A DNA stretch of 64,000 bases. Source: Hypomyces perniciosus. Taxonomy: Eukaryota; Ascomycota; Sordariomycetes; Hypocreales; Hypocreaceae. Below the pieces are notes generated by a model. That model was not told where the DNA came from and did not search any database. It saw nothing but the letters and a program-made list of their open reading frames with translations. This document shows positions 32,791 to 45,146 of the stretch, piece by piece. The stretch covers positions 3,162,001 through 3,226,000 of the forward strand of contig SPDT01000005.1 in the NCBI GenBank assembly GCA_008477525.1. Reading direction: 5' to 3'. The translations under genes and the position numbers were made by a program. Position 1 is the stretch's first letter; every line of letters starts with the position of its first letter.

Positions 32791-35700
32791 TCAACCACCC
32801 TTCCGCTCAGACTCGTGCTTCGGGGGCTGCTCTGCGTTCGCCAGCTGCCCAAGCACATTGGCTGCCTTCTTCTTGCCTTTGCCAGCTTTCTGCCAGCCTC
32901 CATCACTCTCGCTCTTGGCCCCTCGAACATGGCCATTCTCCCGCGGCAGATTGTGTCTCTGAGCCTGCACCACTGGCTTTTGTGCCTTTGACGGCTTCTG
33001 GCCATCTTGAGGCCCATGAGGCCGTTCGATGAGCTGTACCACAGGCTTTCCTGTCTCCCCGCGAGGAACTTTCTCATCAATTTTCGCATCAACCTTGTCA
33101 AGGATTGTCCCAAAGATATCTTGTTTCCTGAGCGTGGTCGGGGACGGCGACTGTGTCTCGAAGACCGGAGACAAATGTGCCATCTCGGCAATCGCAGACA
33201 TGCTAACACGATGGTCGCTCATGGCCAGATCCAGCGGGGCGATAACTCCATTCTGGGGCTGCCTAGATATGAGGCGTTGACGGGCAGATGGCGAGAGTCT
33301 TACCATGCCATTTGCATGCTGCGTGTCCTGCGACAGAGTGTGCGGGTTAGCGTTATGCGAGCTCATCATGGCAATTCTATCCCTGAATGACGCATCATCA
33401 GCGTGAGCGGGGACCAGCTGGGCATTGGAGCCATTAACGATGACCGGAGGGTAGTCAGTCATTGTCTGGACGGATAGCCCTGGGTTAAACGCTTGGTTGA
33501 CTGCAGCATCAATGGTGTATGTATTGTTCACCAGTGGCGTAGTGTTGATGCGAAGGGGGTTATCGATGCTGGTAACTGTGCAATCCTCTGACACCAAAGA
33601 CTCGTTCTTGGAGGGCGGTTTTGACCCTACCAAGGTGGATGTCTTCAGCCCTGACCCGTTGACAACTAATGGTCGCGTCGAGTTCCTGTTCTGGCTGCCC
33701 GGAAACGGGGCGGACGAGAGCGGCGCCGAGGCTGTTCCTACCGAAAAAGCACGTGCATGGCCAAGAGGTGAGGGTGACCTTGATGCTCTTCTCATCCTCC
33801 TATCAAGTATCGTTTGGGGCAACTGGTCTGTTGATAGTCGTCTTCGTCCTGGACTGGAAGACTGGCTAGCGATGTCTCCAAAGGCAATGCCATTGGTTGC
33901 TGGGCCCTGAGGTTGCGGTGGAGGCTGTATGTTTGGGCTAGAACCCCTGACAGGTAGGTATCCCGTTGACCTGCTTTCTTCCGACTGTGGTGAGTCTGGT
34001 GTAGCTTTAGAAGACTCATCATAGTCTGTATCATCAGAGATGAAACTCGGAATGGGAATGCCATGGACATTGCGTGGCGTAAACCCCGGGGCGCTTGCAG
34101 AGCTCTGAGTCCCTGGAGTATAGGCCGCCCGAGGTTGAGCTGCGGATGGCGATCGTGATGCGGGCTGCGATTGCGATCTGAGTACGCTGCTTGAAGCCGA
34201 AATACCGTTATCCGATGTCACGGCCGACCTCTGCAGAGGACGGCGGAAATCTTGACCACCGTTGGTTGTCACTGGCGAGGAGGGGTAGGTCCCGTAACCC
34301 GCTGTGGCCTGCGGATAGAAGGCATGGCCTAGGCTCATGTTATACATGTTGTAAAGTTCAGGCCGTAACGGGGCACTGATCGGCGCGTGGTCAAACGAGT
34401 TTGTTCTAGACCGATCCGTTGACTGTTGTCCTGACCCAGCATTTGTAGATAGCCTCTGCTGACCCATCGCCTGGTGTGGCATGTATGCCGATGACTGTGT
34501 GTAAAGGTTCTGTAGCTGTTGATGATAGGCCATCTGGGTCATCAGGTCCTGCTGGGTGTAAAACCACGACATATCATGCTGTAGACCAACTGGCGAAGCA
34601 AACATATTGGGGTCATATGACGGGACACTTGATGACGCTCTTCGACTAGACCCTGCATTCCGATGGAAATTGCCATTGTGACGGCCACCTCGATGATTAC
34701 CCCGACCACCTCGGCCTGAGTGAGTCTGTGACGAGCTACGCAGCAGAACGGGGCGGGGCTGTGGAGGTGGCCGAGACCAAACCTTTTCCTCCTCCTTTGG
34801 GAAAATGTACTGCTCACAGGCCTCTTCAAACTTGGCGGCTGAGATTAGGTCAAAGGCTCGCCGAAGTTCCAAGTGAAGACCGCGGAATGAGTATTCGTCT
34901 GCAGTATTACCAAGATTCCGCGAGGTGTTGAATGGCTCCTCGACGCACAGCTGATTGTTGATTGCATAGTGCCACTTCTTCTCGGCCTTGGTGACGAGCT
35001 TGCCTTGCCGCACCGATATGACGTGCTTGTCATAGTCGAACTCGTGTGCATAGAAACGGAAGAATTGGAAAAGGAGATCCGCTTCAGATGCCTTGTTCTT
35101 GCTACCAAACCCCTTGATCTTTTTGAGGTTATCCGCGAAATCACTAACAGTTCCATCCGCCTTGGCCGTCTTGTGAGGCAGCTGATGTAGGGCTGGTAAA
35201 ACAGGAGGGTTCCGAAGTTGCAGAAACGCAATGATCAGGCATATCCAAGTGTAGGAACTCAAGGTGCCACCAAAGGCTACATGGGGGTTAGCTGTGGGGA
35301 CAGTATATTGCTGTCAAGGAGTGGGGTCGTACCAGCATCGTTGACTATCCTCCTCCGGGTCCAGTATTTAATGATCATCGCTAGCTGACGAACTCGAGGG
35401 TCGGCCTCGACGTATGTTCGCACCATTCGCGTGTTTTCCAGCGCTAGTGTGTTGTTCACATTCATGTCACAGGCGAGTCCCAGCTCAGGATCCCAGATCT
35501 TGACGATAGGGACTTTTGCGGCCGATATACACACAACCTTCTCCATGCCACCTGCGTGCTCTGTTAGTGTCATGTCGTACCACAAGAAGCTCCAACTAGA
35601 GTGAAAGCCACATACGCCGTGCAAGAAGATCGGCTATCATGCAAACACCTTCGAGCTCGTGCCATGATGTCGTGATGCATATGTCCACTGATGCACATGT

Positions 35701-36782
35701 TAGCATGGTATCCCATTTATGTACTCAAACCAGGAATGTTAGGTCAGGTGAGAGCAAGACATACCGTCCGAGTCGTCCGAACACAAAAGATTACCAGACG
35801 ACCCAAACAAATGCACCTTGATTTCGTGCCCCGGCCACTCGTCATTGAAAATGGTTTCCAGCTTGATAACCAGCTTTTTCCTGTTTTCTTCGACCTTGTC
35901 GGTGGGCAATAACCTGTCGTAGACTTCGCCCATGTCTGTGGTCAGCGTCCTCTCCTCGTTCTCGGTCAATTTATTCTTCACAGTCCGCAGATCCAGTTTC
36001 TCCAACCGGTCGTTACCGACTGAGTACGGTATCCTCCTCCTCGAGTTGATCTGAGCTGTCTCGTACTTGCATCCTCCCAATCGCGGGGGAAGCGGCCGCA
36101 ATGACGGCAATGCGCTGTTCGTTTCCGAGTAGGCCGAGCGCGGCGAGTGGTTATTACCGGCGGTGGGGGAGGGCTCCCGAGACTCGAAGGAAAACTGACG
36201 GGCATGTTGGTGAGGGGTGGAGGGAACTGAGCTGGATTGCGACAGGCCATGGGGCGATGCTGATCTGGCAATGGCTCGGTGCGGCAAGTTTCTGGAAAGG
36301 TCTGCCGCTTGTTTTGCGGGCATCTTGAGTGGGGCGTCCTTCGACGTTATAACCGTGCGGTTTTTGTCTGAGCCCTGATGCGAGCGGCTCCCATGGCCTC
36401 CAGCTGTGGTCCCCTTGGCGGAAGCAGTATCTCTAAGCGATGCTTTGCTGGAAGATCGCGACCTCGGCGTAGCCTGGACGTGAGGGGCGGACACGATGGG
36501 AGGAAGCGGCGCAGACTGCAGCCCACCTCCCCTTGCAGGCGAGATGAGCTTGTTGTAGTGGAGAAGCTGAGCGTGATATATGGACTGCTGTGGGGGGAAG
36601 AGAAAGGGGAGGTATTCGAGATGGGAGGGAAAATGTAGGTTGGAGGCGGCGGCTATAGCAACGTCCTGGGACCCGTCAGGTGTGTGCGCCGTCAATCCGT
36701 TTGGAGTCGTGGGAGTTGTCGACGTCCAAGGACTCGGGGAATAAGGATGTTGGGATTCGGACGCCTGGGTCCGAGTGTCCAT
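32791..36782 (-). CDS. Cid1-family non-canonical poly(A)/poly(U) polymerase
   Basis: A terminal RNA nucleotidyltransferase of the DNA polymerase beta-like superfamily (Cid1/Cid13/CutA type), which adds A, U or C residues to RNA 3' ends to control stability. Four exons, 35765-36782, 35616-35687, 35333-35551 and 32791-35276, with introns of 77, 64 and 56 bases, give 1264 residues. The nucleotide-binding signature HLFGSSGNLLCSDDSDVDIC spans the first junction, with catalytic D339 and D341. KVPIVKIWDPELGLACDMNV holds the third acidic position. The PAP-associated domain follows (LFQFFRFYAHEFDYDKHVIS). The first 290 residues and about the last 750 are Ser/Pro/Gln-rich and disordered, with an RG-rich patch (GRGGRGNHRGGRHNG) that could bind RNA. 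The basic C-terminus KKAANVLGQLANAEQPPKHE resembles a conserved fungal tail. Whether it prefers A, U or C cannot be told. Confidence 0.92.
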
Positions 36783-39700
36783 GAAGCGAGAGGGCGGGCA
36801 GATCTGTTGGAAACGAGTAGCCAGCCGAGGCGGCTGCTAGAGGTCACCGAAAGGAATGGTTTCGGCTTGCCGGTGACTGGATCGGTCAAGGGCTGTGATA
36901 TAATACAGTGCGACCACGTCGAAAACTTGCAGCCAAAGGTGTTCTGTCGGTATCTAAAGCCCCGACAGAAAGGATACGGTCAAGGCAAGCAAACGTCCAG
37001 CCAGACGAGGACCTGACAGGGCGACAAGATGACCTCTAAAAACTTGTTATGTTCGCTTGCATGTGAGCCCCCTAGGAGGCAACGGGACGTATCGGCGGCG
37101 GCGAGGCGAGACAAGGCGCGGCGAGCTCAGAGGCTCAGAGGCTCAGGGCATCGACGGTGTAACGAGAGAAGACGAAGACGAATGGTCCCGCGGAGGGAAA
37201 AAGGATGGACTGTTGTCGAGGATAGCAGAAGCTGGGGGGAGGAGGAGGAGGAGCGACGAGCAATTGGACGACGCAAAAGGGGTCTGTCTTGATGTCGAGG
37301 GAATTGCTTGGAGGAGCACTCGAGGGGCACGGCGGAGCGTCTCTGTCGACAGGCAGCACGGCGATGGCAGCAGAGGGGGAAAAGACGAAGAAAACAGAAA
37401 AAGTGAAGTGAAAGGGTGAGATGTACGAAGTAAGGGTCGACTGCCGTGTCCAGCAAGCAGTGTCTTGTCTGGTGCTGCAGGATGGGGGAACTGAATGCAG
37501 GTCAGCGAGCGAGTGAGTGGTGAGGTTGTGTGGTTCTGGTTGAATCCAATCCAATGGCCTCCACCCACTTGTTCCGGCAGGCTCAGCAGGCTCAGCAGGC
37601 TCAGCAGGGCCAGTCCAGTACGAGTAATAGTACCTAGGTGGTGCTAGGTAGTGCTAGGTAGGCTTCAGCAGGCTTCAGCAGGGCCCTCGGCGCAGGCGAG
37701 GTTGTCTGGCGGTGCTCTGGTAACAGCTGTGGCGGTTCTCTGGACTAGCCACGGAGTGGGCTTGCTGGCTGTGGGGACGGCTATTGGACAGAAAGACCTG
37801 CGAGACCTCCCACTTGCTGGTCTGGGATGGACAGGAGAAGCCTGACAACAGGTACCTGGCTTTTAGATTAATGGGAACCTTAATGCACTCCGTACCTCCA
37901 CTAGTAGGAGCACCAGGAGGGGAAAACAAGAAGAAGCAGTTAGTAGAATGAAATTGTTTGAACGCTAAAGCCGAGATGGTGCATAGTCCATGTTTCTTGC
38001 TGAGAGGGCCCCCCATGCGCAAACATTATTACACGTCCACCACCTATATATGAAATGAGAAAAAAGATACCAGAGAGAGAGAGACAGTTATTACAGCGTG
38101 CCGCGTGCTTTTCGGTCACGGGGAAGCCTCCATTCACTTTCCGAATGCCACTCACTGTCCACCACACTGGGGCCGTCTGCCTGCCATTGATTTGTTGGGT
38201 TATACCTTAAAGAGGTAGTGCTTAGGTACCTACGGTACTCTTAATTATTATTGCTACTACTATCAACCTAGGTAGTACGAGTAGTATTAGTTGGAGTAGA
38301 GTCCGTGTCGCCTAACAAGAAGCATGGACAGACGATCGCATGGAACTGGAAGCTACAAACAACCAGACGCAGACTGTCTGATCTGCGTCTCCACTGCCAA
38401 CGCAGCGGATGGAACGCTGCACGCCGTCCCCCCAAAAGGCGGGTTGGAAGCCACAGAGCAGCCTCGGGGCTCCTGGCGTCTATTAGAGACGCAGAGGGAA
38501 ATAACGGGAATCTTAATGTTAGCCCTACTCCGTATGTACAAGCAGTACTACGGAGTACTTAGTACTTTGTACCGGTCGCTCTCCATCACCTGCCCATTGT
38601 TAGCGTTGTCACCCCTACAAGTACAGGTACGGGGTACTTCCGGTGTGTGAGCGGTATTTTGCACAGTATGGAGTACTACTAGGTATTACTTACAGCTCCA
38701 TACTCCGTACTCTGTCCCTGAATACGAACACATGGAAATTATTCCTCCACATGTTGAAACACTTTGTCCACAGCTCTGTGCCAATGCCAACAGACTCAAA
38801 CATTGTCATTTTGTTGGCAATGCATTCTTTCTCTCCCGACATTAAATGCAATCCATGGATGCAATGCAATACGAGTCTTAACCCGCTCAATCCCGGGACG
38901 CAGTGCTCCCCAATTCCCCCCCCCCCCCAAACCTCCAAGTATCGATACAGCTGTGGAGAGGCGCTGAGAGCCTGAGACAGCGCGTACGGGTAGCACGGCT
39001 GCACGGTACGATGGCCGGCTAGAGTTCCCTGCCATTTAATCGGGAATAGCTGTTTAATATGTACAACGGCTTAGCATGGCTTGACATTACATTCCTGGGT
39101 ATCTCTATACCACATGGCCTTCACGTGGCACCCCCTTTGCAAAGTACCCTCCACAACAAGTTGCCAGAGCTCACGGCGTACAGAGTACGTCCTGCAGACT
39201 CGATACGAGTCGTTAGTCCGCCGGATGAGCAGCCAACCGTTGGTGATGTCTATTTACGTGCCGGGCTGGCTCTGGCTCGTATTACGCTGACCACCAGTTT
39301 TTCGGTATGAGAACCTTCGATGTTCAGCTCTCAGTGGCGGAGGTGAGCTGTTAATATTTGGCTTGTTGTCCATTCTTTTGCTGCTGCTATTATCGTCAAA
39401 TTCACCAATGACTCCTGGAGGATGGAGGATGAAGGATTCAAGTGTGCAGAGTGTGCTTCGTACAGGTATGAAATAATAGTACCTGCACCTTTGCATACCT
39501 TACCAATATATACTGCTAATATTGAATTGCCTATTTTGATGGGAGGTGCTATTACCCCTCAATACCTGTCGTAATGGGAAGTAGAAGTAGGTAGTACCTT
39601 GATGGCAAATTCCGCAGGTACCCGGTACTTTCTCCGAGCCAAGATCGATTCCTTTCTGTCCTTCCATTTATCTCAGTCAAAATGGATTTTGCCTCCTCAC

Positions 39701-42587
39701 CTCACATCTTCGAACAAGCACAGCGCATTAGTCGATATATTGGCGCTGATACTACGCCCCAGCCCATCCGCCCGAGATCTCAACGCTCTGCAAAGTGCAA
39801 AGACTAGATACCTACTAGATACTTCCTCCGAAGTCCGATAGGCTCCACATCAGCAGCACATTTATGCCGGGCGAGGCGAGGCTACTACCTAGTAGGTGCT
39901 AACTTAGTGCGCAAGTGGCAGGCCATCATATCGTGGGGAAGAAGACTCTCGCCGCTTGCTCACCACCACCATCCATCAAGCCTCTTACCATTGTGATCAT
40001 GCGGCCATTCCATATTAAGACAACTGCGGGAGACTGGGGCTTCTAGGGCGACTCGACGGCATATTGCTATTACTCTATCGCTATCCAATTGTATGGTGCG
40101 AATATGGATTGCACACGCAAGGTACCACGGCCCTTGAACACCCTTGGAGACCCTTGGAGACCCTTGGGGCAACAAGAAGTCAGCTCAAACTCTCTTACCC
40201 ACGGGCTGACAGAGTGAGAATCCCAACGATGATGCTGTACTGACCAACCCAGCTCCAGCAAATACGCTCGATTCAGGCAATGATCTGCTGTTGCCGGAAC
40301 GCTGCCCTAATTCTTAGCTCTACCGATACGATGCAATGTGTTCCTGCGCCATCTGACTCCAATCGCTGCCGCTGTTGGCTTGTAGCCATGATTGCAACCT
40401 ATTCGACGCTCACCAACGTCCAGCTGCCTCTTTCAACACATTTATCGATGCTGTGACACCGGTTTCCCTGGCCCATTCCAGTCTTTTTCAGCTACTCAAC
40501 GGTCATCACCTTTCTTCAACCATCTCTCCATATACCCTTGTCGGACACCGCCGCGATCCTCCCATCCCATCCACAACCTAGCAAAGCTCGCCAAGCCATC
40601 TGCGCCGAGAAGGCTCCTTCACGAATCGGAGGAATGTGATGGGACTAGCTGACGGTTTGCCAGTGTTACACGGCCTGAGAAGCATCACCCAACTCAGGCA
40701 TCTCTGCGAAGTAATTATCGGCCCACTTCACTCCCCCATCAGCGAAGGACCCGGCGCTGAGTTGACATGTCAATAGGGCTGATTCAGCTTACATTGCAAC
40801 GCATTGTCGCATTGCCGAGAATCAACCATAGCCTTAACCGGGCTTCTGTTACATTGGAATCTGCTTGCAGAATACGATCTAATACTGCTCGCCGCACCAG
40901 TCTGGAACGCCAACGCCACCTCCGCTATCTGTGTATGGAGGGCGCCTATTCCGCCTGGTGACTACATCCTGTCACCCGTGGTCCCACGCTCTACCCCAAA
41001 ATGGACACGATTTGGGCTTGTCGGAATGCATGCCTAATTTGCTGTAGAGATTGTGTTTCCTGTCGTCAATGACTCAATAGGCTGCGCAAGCGCGGAGGTA
41101 TTGGAGCTATGACTCAGCGCCTGCTGTTATATCAAGCATCCGGCTCACATAGACAGGAAACATGTACTTTCGTCATACCTATCGGTACCAACACAACGGC
41201 AAGGCTATTTCCTATCCATTCGGAAGACGTATCGTCTTATCTGGTAGTATTAAGAAAAACATCAGACGAGATAGACTGACACAAGACATGCAACGCCATT
41301 CACCATCTAACCAACGTCAGAACACGGTGTAATAGCCGGGCACTTGGCACCTGTGTATGGCGATGTGCTTCAGAGGCAAGATACACCTCGCCTAAGCTCT
41401 AACTCCCGGATGTTGCTGCTATACAACCCTGTTTTACCTGCGTCATATTATCTGACATTCCCATATATGCCTCTTAGTGACTTCGAAGACAGGGCATTGT
41501 GTGACAACCCGCTCCCAGTGAAGTTTGCAAATACCCTGATCAATTTGTCGCAAACGGCAAGCACGGCAAGGCTTCGACTACTTGGCATAGATACTCATTC
41601 AAGACTCTAGCTGCCGCTAATCCAAACAGGCACAGTTTTATCAATTGGTTCCTCTATTGAGCCCTCGGGGCTACGAAGCACTGGCCGTCAAGTTCTATTG
41701 ATGGAGGTCGGGAGAAACGCTCGAAAGCCTTTGTACGGCTAAAACGAAGCCGTTACATTCCTTGTCATACCGGTATTCCTTGGATCTCTACAAAAATTGG
41801 AAAGATGTCACCACAAGGTATTCTCAACTTGGCAGCCCTACTGTTTCTCTCATGGGCAAGTGCCCACCCATCCTCCTGGCTAGGAAGCCGGCATCATCAG
41901 CCCTATGATGAAGCCATGTCATTTGGCTTGACGCCATAGGTTGCACCAACTTCACTCTACAAGTACGCAAACTTGAGTAGCCAGATCAAACAGAGCTCGC
42001 GTGAGGATGTGAACGGCCGAGCCGATCAGATTAGTCTCCGTAATCCGGTGACCAATCGGCAAGGCCCACCCGGTGGCCCGGCCGCAACTCTCGGGGCTTG
42101 TGGAAAGTCAAATCTCAGCGTCACTAGTCAAGGTTCAAAGTTCAGCCCCAAGGTCCTTGTTTTCTGCTTGTTTGCCCCGATTGTTGGACTTGGACAAGCC
42201 CGGGCCCATTAAACCAGGGGTAAGATGGGTTTTGTGGCGCCCGACATTTCCAGGGCCGGCTGATGCTGCAACAGCCCCTGCATCAGGGTCTCAAGAATTG
42301 CTCCGTGCTATGGGACGTAAAATGAAACGGCACCTATTACAGCAGGACAGGAGCCTTCCTTGATATCAAGCGTCGTTTTTTTTTTTGGTTTTGGCTTTTT
42401 CGTCTCTGTTATCCCATTTCGATTCCCCCTTTGTACGGAGCACGCACATATGCGTCGTCCATATTATCCTGAATTCTCCTATCATAATAGTATTTTGCCT
42501 AGTGCCTCTAGGTGCATTAAGCATTGTCTCACACACCGATCTTGCCGAACCCCTTGTTCCTAGCAAACGAGCATCACCACCCCATCA
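36783..42587. other. 5.8 kb divergent spacer without a clear gene
   Basis: It lies between the 5' ends of the nucleotidyltransferase and AhpC-like genes. A purine-rich stretch (about 37030-37400) adjoins the former and is likely leader or promoter. It holds a 9-base tandem repeat of GCTCAGCAG type (about 37579-37607), a 10-base repeat CCCTTGGAGA in three copies (40141-40170), exact TACTCCGTA/TACGGAGTA motifs at 38526, 38549 and 38701, and TGACTCA (Gcn4/AP-1-like) sequences near 41069 and 41112. A short signal-peptide-like ORF at 41805 is listed separately. Otherwise I see nothing coding. Confidence 0.5.
41805..41939 (+). CDS. Candidate small secreted peptide (44 residues)
   Basis: ATG in context GGAAAGATGTCA opens a 44-codon frame. 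It begins with MSPQGILNLAALLFLSWASA, a convincing signal peptide with an Ala-x-Ala cleavage site. The mature part HPSSWLGSRHHQPYDEAMSF has no cysteine and no family I know. It could be a real short peptide, the first exon of a gene whose later exons I cannot place, or chance. It lies about 780 bases upstream of the AhpC-like gene on the same strand. Confidence 0.25.
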   Translation: MSPQGILNLAALLFLSWASAHPSSWLGSRHHQPYDEAMSFGLTP

Positions 42588-43548
42588 ATGCTCTCCAGTC
42601 TAACGACCAAGCTCGCCCTCAGAAAAGCCGGCCTCTCCAGCGATGCCCTGGACTTTTCGGCTCTGACCTCACCGCCTTCATCGAGGCCGTCGTCTCGCCA
42701 ACATCCCAGCAATGGCCACGATAACGCCGCCAACTGGACATCGTGGATGTCTGTCAAGTCCCTCCCGCTGACAGTGCACCCGTGGTTCTCTCCCCCACCG
42801 CCGCCCGTGGATGTGGCGCGTGTGCCCCGGATCGGAGATGTGGCGCCGGCGGATCGGCAGAGGAAGCTGGTTCTTGGGCGGAAGAAGAGGGTCTTGGTGG
42901 TGTTTTTACGATGCGTTGGGTGTGCTTGTACGTCTTATGTTCTCGCCCCCAAATATCACTCTACCTACGCATGTTGATTGTCTGTCATGTGATTGCAATG
43001 AGACACCATGTCTAACGAGGTTCATAGTCGCCCAGAAGACTTTTCTCAACCTTCGAACCCTGGCAAACCGCTACAATGGGTCCGTCACATGCATCGCCAT
43101 CTCACACTCCTCCGAGCGCGCAACACGTAAATGGATCGACATGCTCGGCGGCGCATGGAGCGTGCAAATTATCATCGATGAAGAACGCGCCATCTACGCT
43201 GCATGGGGTCTCGGCGTAGGAAACGTGTGGTACCTCTTAAACCCCACGACACAGGTCCAAGGGTGGAAAGAAACAGGCTGGCTAGGTGAGAAAGTGGCCG
43301 GGGCGATTCAGAAAGGGAGCAACGCGAGAGACGTAAAGAGGAGTGCTGTAGGAGCGAGAATAGAGGAGAAAGGGGATGAGGAGGGGGAAGAGGATGATGA
43401 CGCCCCGTCGACGGAGTTGGGGAACAAGTGGCAAGAGGCGGGTGCGTTTGCAGTAGATGGGATGGGGACGGTGATTTGGGGTGGGAAGGCGACGAGGGCA
43501 GATGATGTGATGGATTTGGAAGAGGGAGCGAGGTTGTTGATGGTATGA
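42588..43548 (+). CDS. AhpC/TSA-like thioredoxin-fold protein (AAED1/PRXL2C type)
   Basis: Two exons, 42588-42927 and 43028-43548, with a 100-base intron (GTACGT...CATAG), encode 286 residues. The core resembles AhpC/TSA antioxidant-enzyme-domain proteins (AAED1/PRXL2): a beta strand VLVVFLRCVGCAFAQKTF with cysteines 109 and 112 at the helix start, then FLNLRTLANRYNGSVTCIAI, RKWIDMLGGAWSVQIIIDEE and a closing AGAFAVDGMGTVIWGGKATR. The phase-1 intron falls two residues after the second cysteine. The first 75 residues are Ser/Pro-rich. An acidic insert (EEKGDEEGEEDDDAP) lies near 230. A redox role is plausible from fold and CxxC motif, but no substrate is known. It converges with the next gene. 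Confidence 0.85.
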
Positions 43549-45146
43549 TATGATGTGATGTATATATATATATATATATGAAGCAGTGAGGAGTTGACCA
43601 AGGACTTTCATGAGTCTGATGATAGTGTTGTGTTATGTTTACATGCAACTATATCAAGAGCCTCTCCATTATCATTAGACATCAATACTACTATGTACTA
43701 TTAAACGCAACCTTCAACAGACATCTCTACATCAGCTATTTCTTAGTGGTTACTTTGCAAAATGAGTGGATGCTGTTTTGCTACAATAAAAGTACTAGCA
43801 CACTTAGGCTGTACTTCGTAAATACGAGTAGTATTTGATCCGGTTCCTTTTCTCATTTTAGTACGGACTACTCCGTAATCATCGAAGATATTTAAACGCC
43901 CCGGGTTTAACAAGAGATTTCCGAAATTACCTTGCCTAGACGCGGAGCACTCATCTCCGTTGCGTCTGAAGTGAGTGGACCAAAGACACCAAGACTTATA
44001 GTAGTAGTAGTAGTAGTAGTATCACAACTAGCATCACATATTATCGGTCCTTGAAACTTGTAATTCCATTCGAAATATCCTCTCATTATTTCGTAGTATT
44101 TCGTTGCCGTTGGACTATCTCACAGTATCCCCCATCATCATCACACCACACACCCCTCATTATCATCCTCCCCGTCGCCCTGTAATTCCCTTCTCGCCCT
44201 TCCCACCCCCGAGTATATGTTTCGAGCAGACCAATGTGGTCCAAATGAATAACTCCCCAAGTCCCATCCCAGGAAACAAAAACACAACCTCAGAGCCCCA
44301 ATACCCCATCCCTATTCCCGTGCCGCCCTATGAGAGGAGAAGTGAAGTGAACAAGCAAACAAATGAGACCGATAATTCCAAGCCCCCAAAAGTTCCCCTG
44401 CGCAAATGTTCTTTTTTTTTGTGTGTGTTGGTGTGGTTTCCAGTTTTTCCCCTTTGCCACCAAGGCATAAAAGTGCAAGTTTACCAGTTGTTGTTGTAAA
44501 CAGAGTTGTCTTGGACGCAAAACGCCAACGAAACCGTAAGTAAACCTCATAATGTCGGCTCACGCATCATACTGCGGGCCTTGTTGTAAGACCCTCCGCC
44601 CCCCCCCCCTTTTTTTTTCTCGCCGTTGCCTTGGCCCGCAGCAAAACAGTCTTTCAAAATCCGACCCTTCTTCCCCCCTTGCTCCGGTTCCTGTCTTTCC
44701 CAACACGCTGTTTCATTTTTGTCGTCCCATCCGTGCATGCAAATCGACACCACCAAACTCAAGATACGCCGTGCTGTTACGGAGATGCAACTCCCATTTC
44801 CAGTTTCAAGCCCGCGCCAAAAGCAAGATAACTCCCATTCGGATGCCCTTGCCCATCTGACGAGTTCCACCAGCCAAATCCAGACCCCAGGTATAGAGTA
44901 AACCTTTTCTTCTCATAATCGCCCGGAAATGCCTCGAGGTACCGTCCATCGCCGAAATAACGTACCAAAAAATAACCCACCAAAACAAAACGAGAAGACC
45001 GGAATCAACCGCCTTGACCAAATGACCGTACCAATGCCGATGGGTCCGTTTTCCCAGCGCCTATTTTTTCTGATGCAACCATTCACCCCTACCTTGTTCG
45101 ATTTCATCCTCTCATAAACGCTCTCCGTGATTCTCACGTCTGCATT
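43549..45146. other. Convergent 3' spacer, 1.6 kb
   Basis: It contains a TA dinucleotide run (43561-43579), a TAG array of about seven units (43999-44020), an exact TACTCCGTA (43869-43877), a TACTTCGTA variant near 43809, and T- and C-runs near 44600. The part near 45146 is probably 3' untranslated sequence of the minus-strand gene. No coding signal is recognised. Confidence 0.5.
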
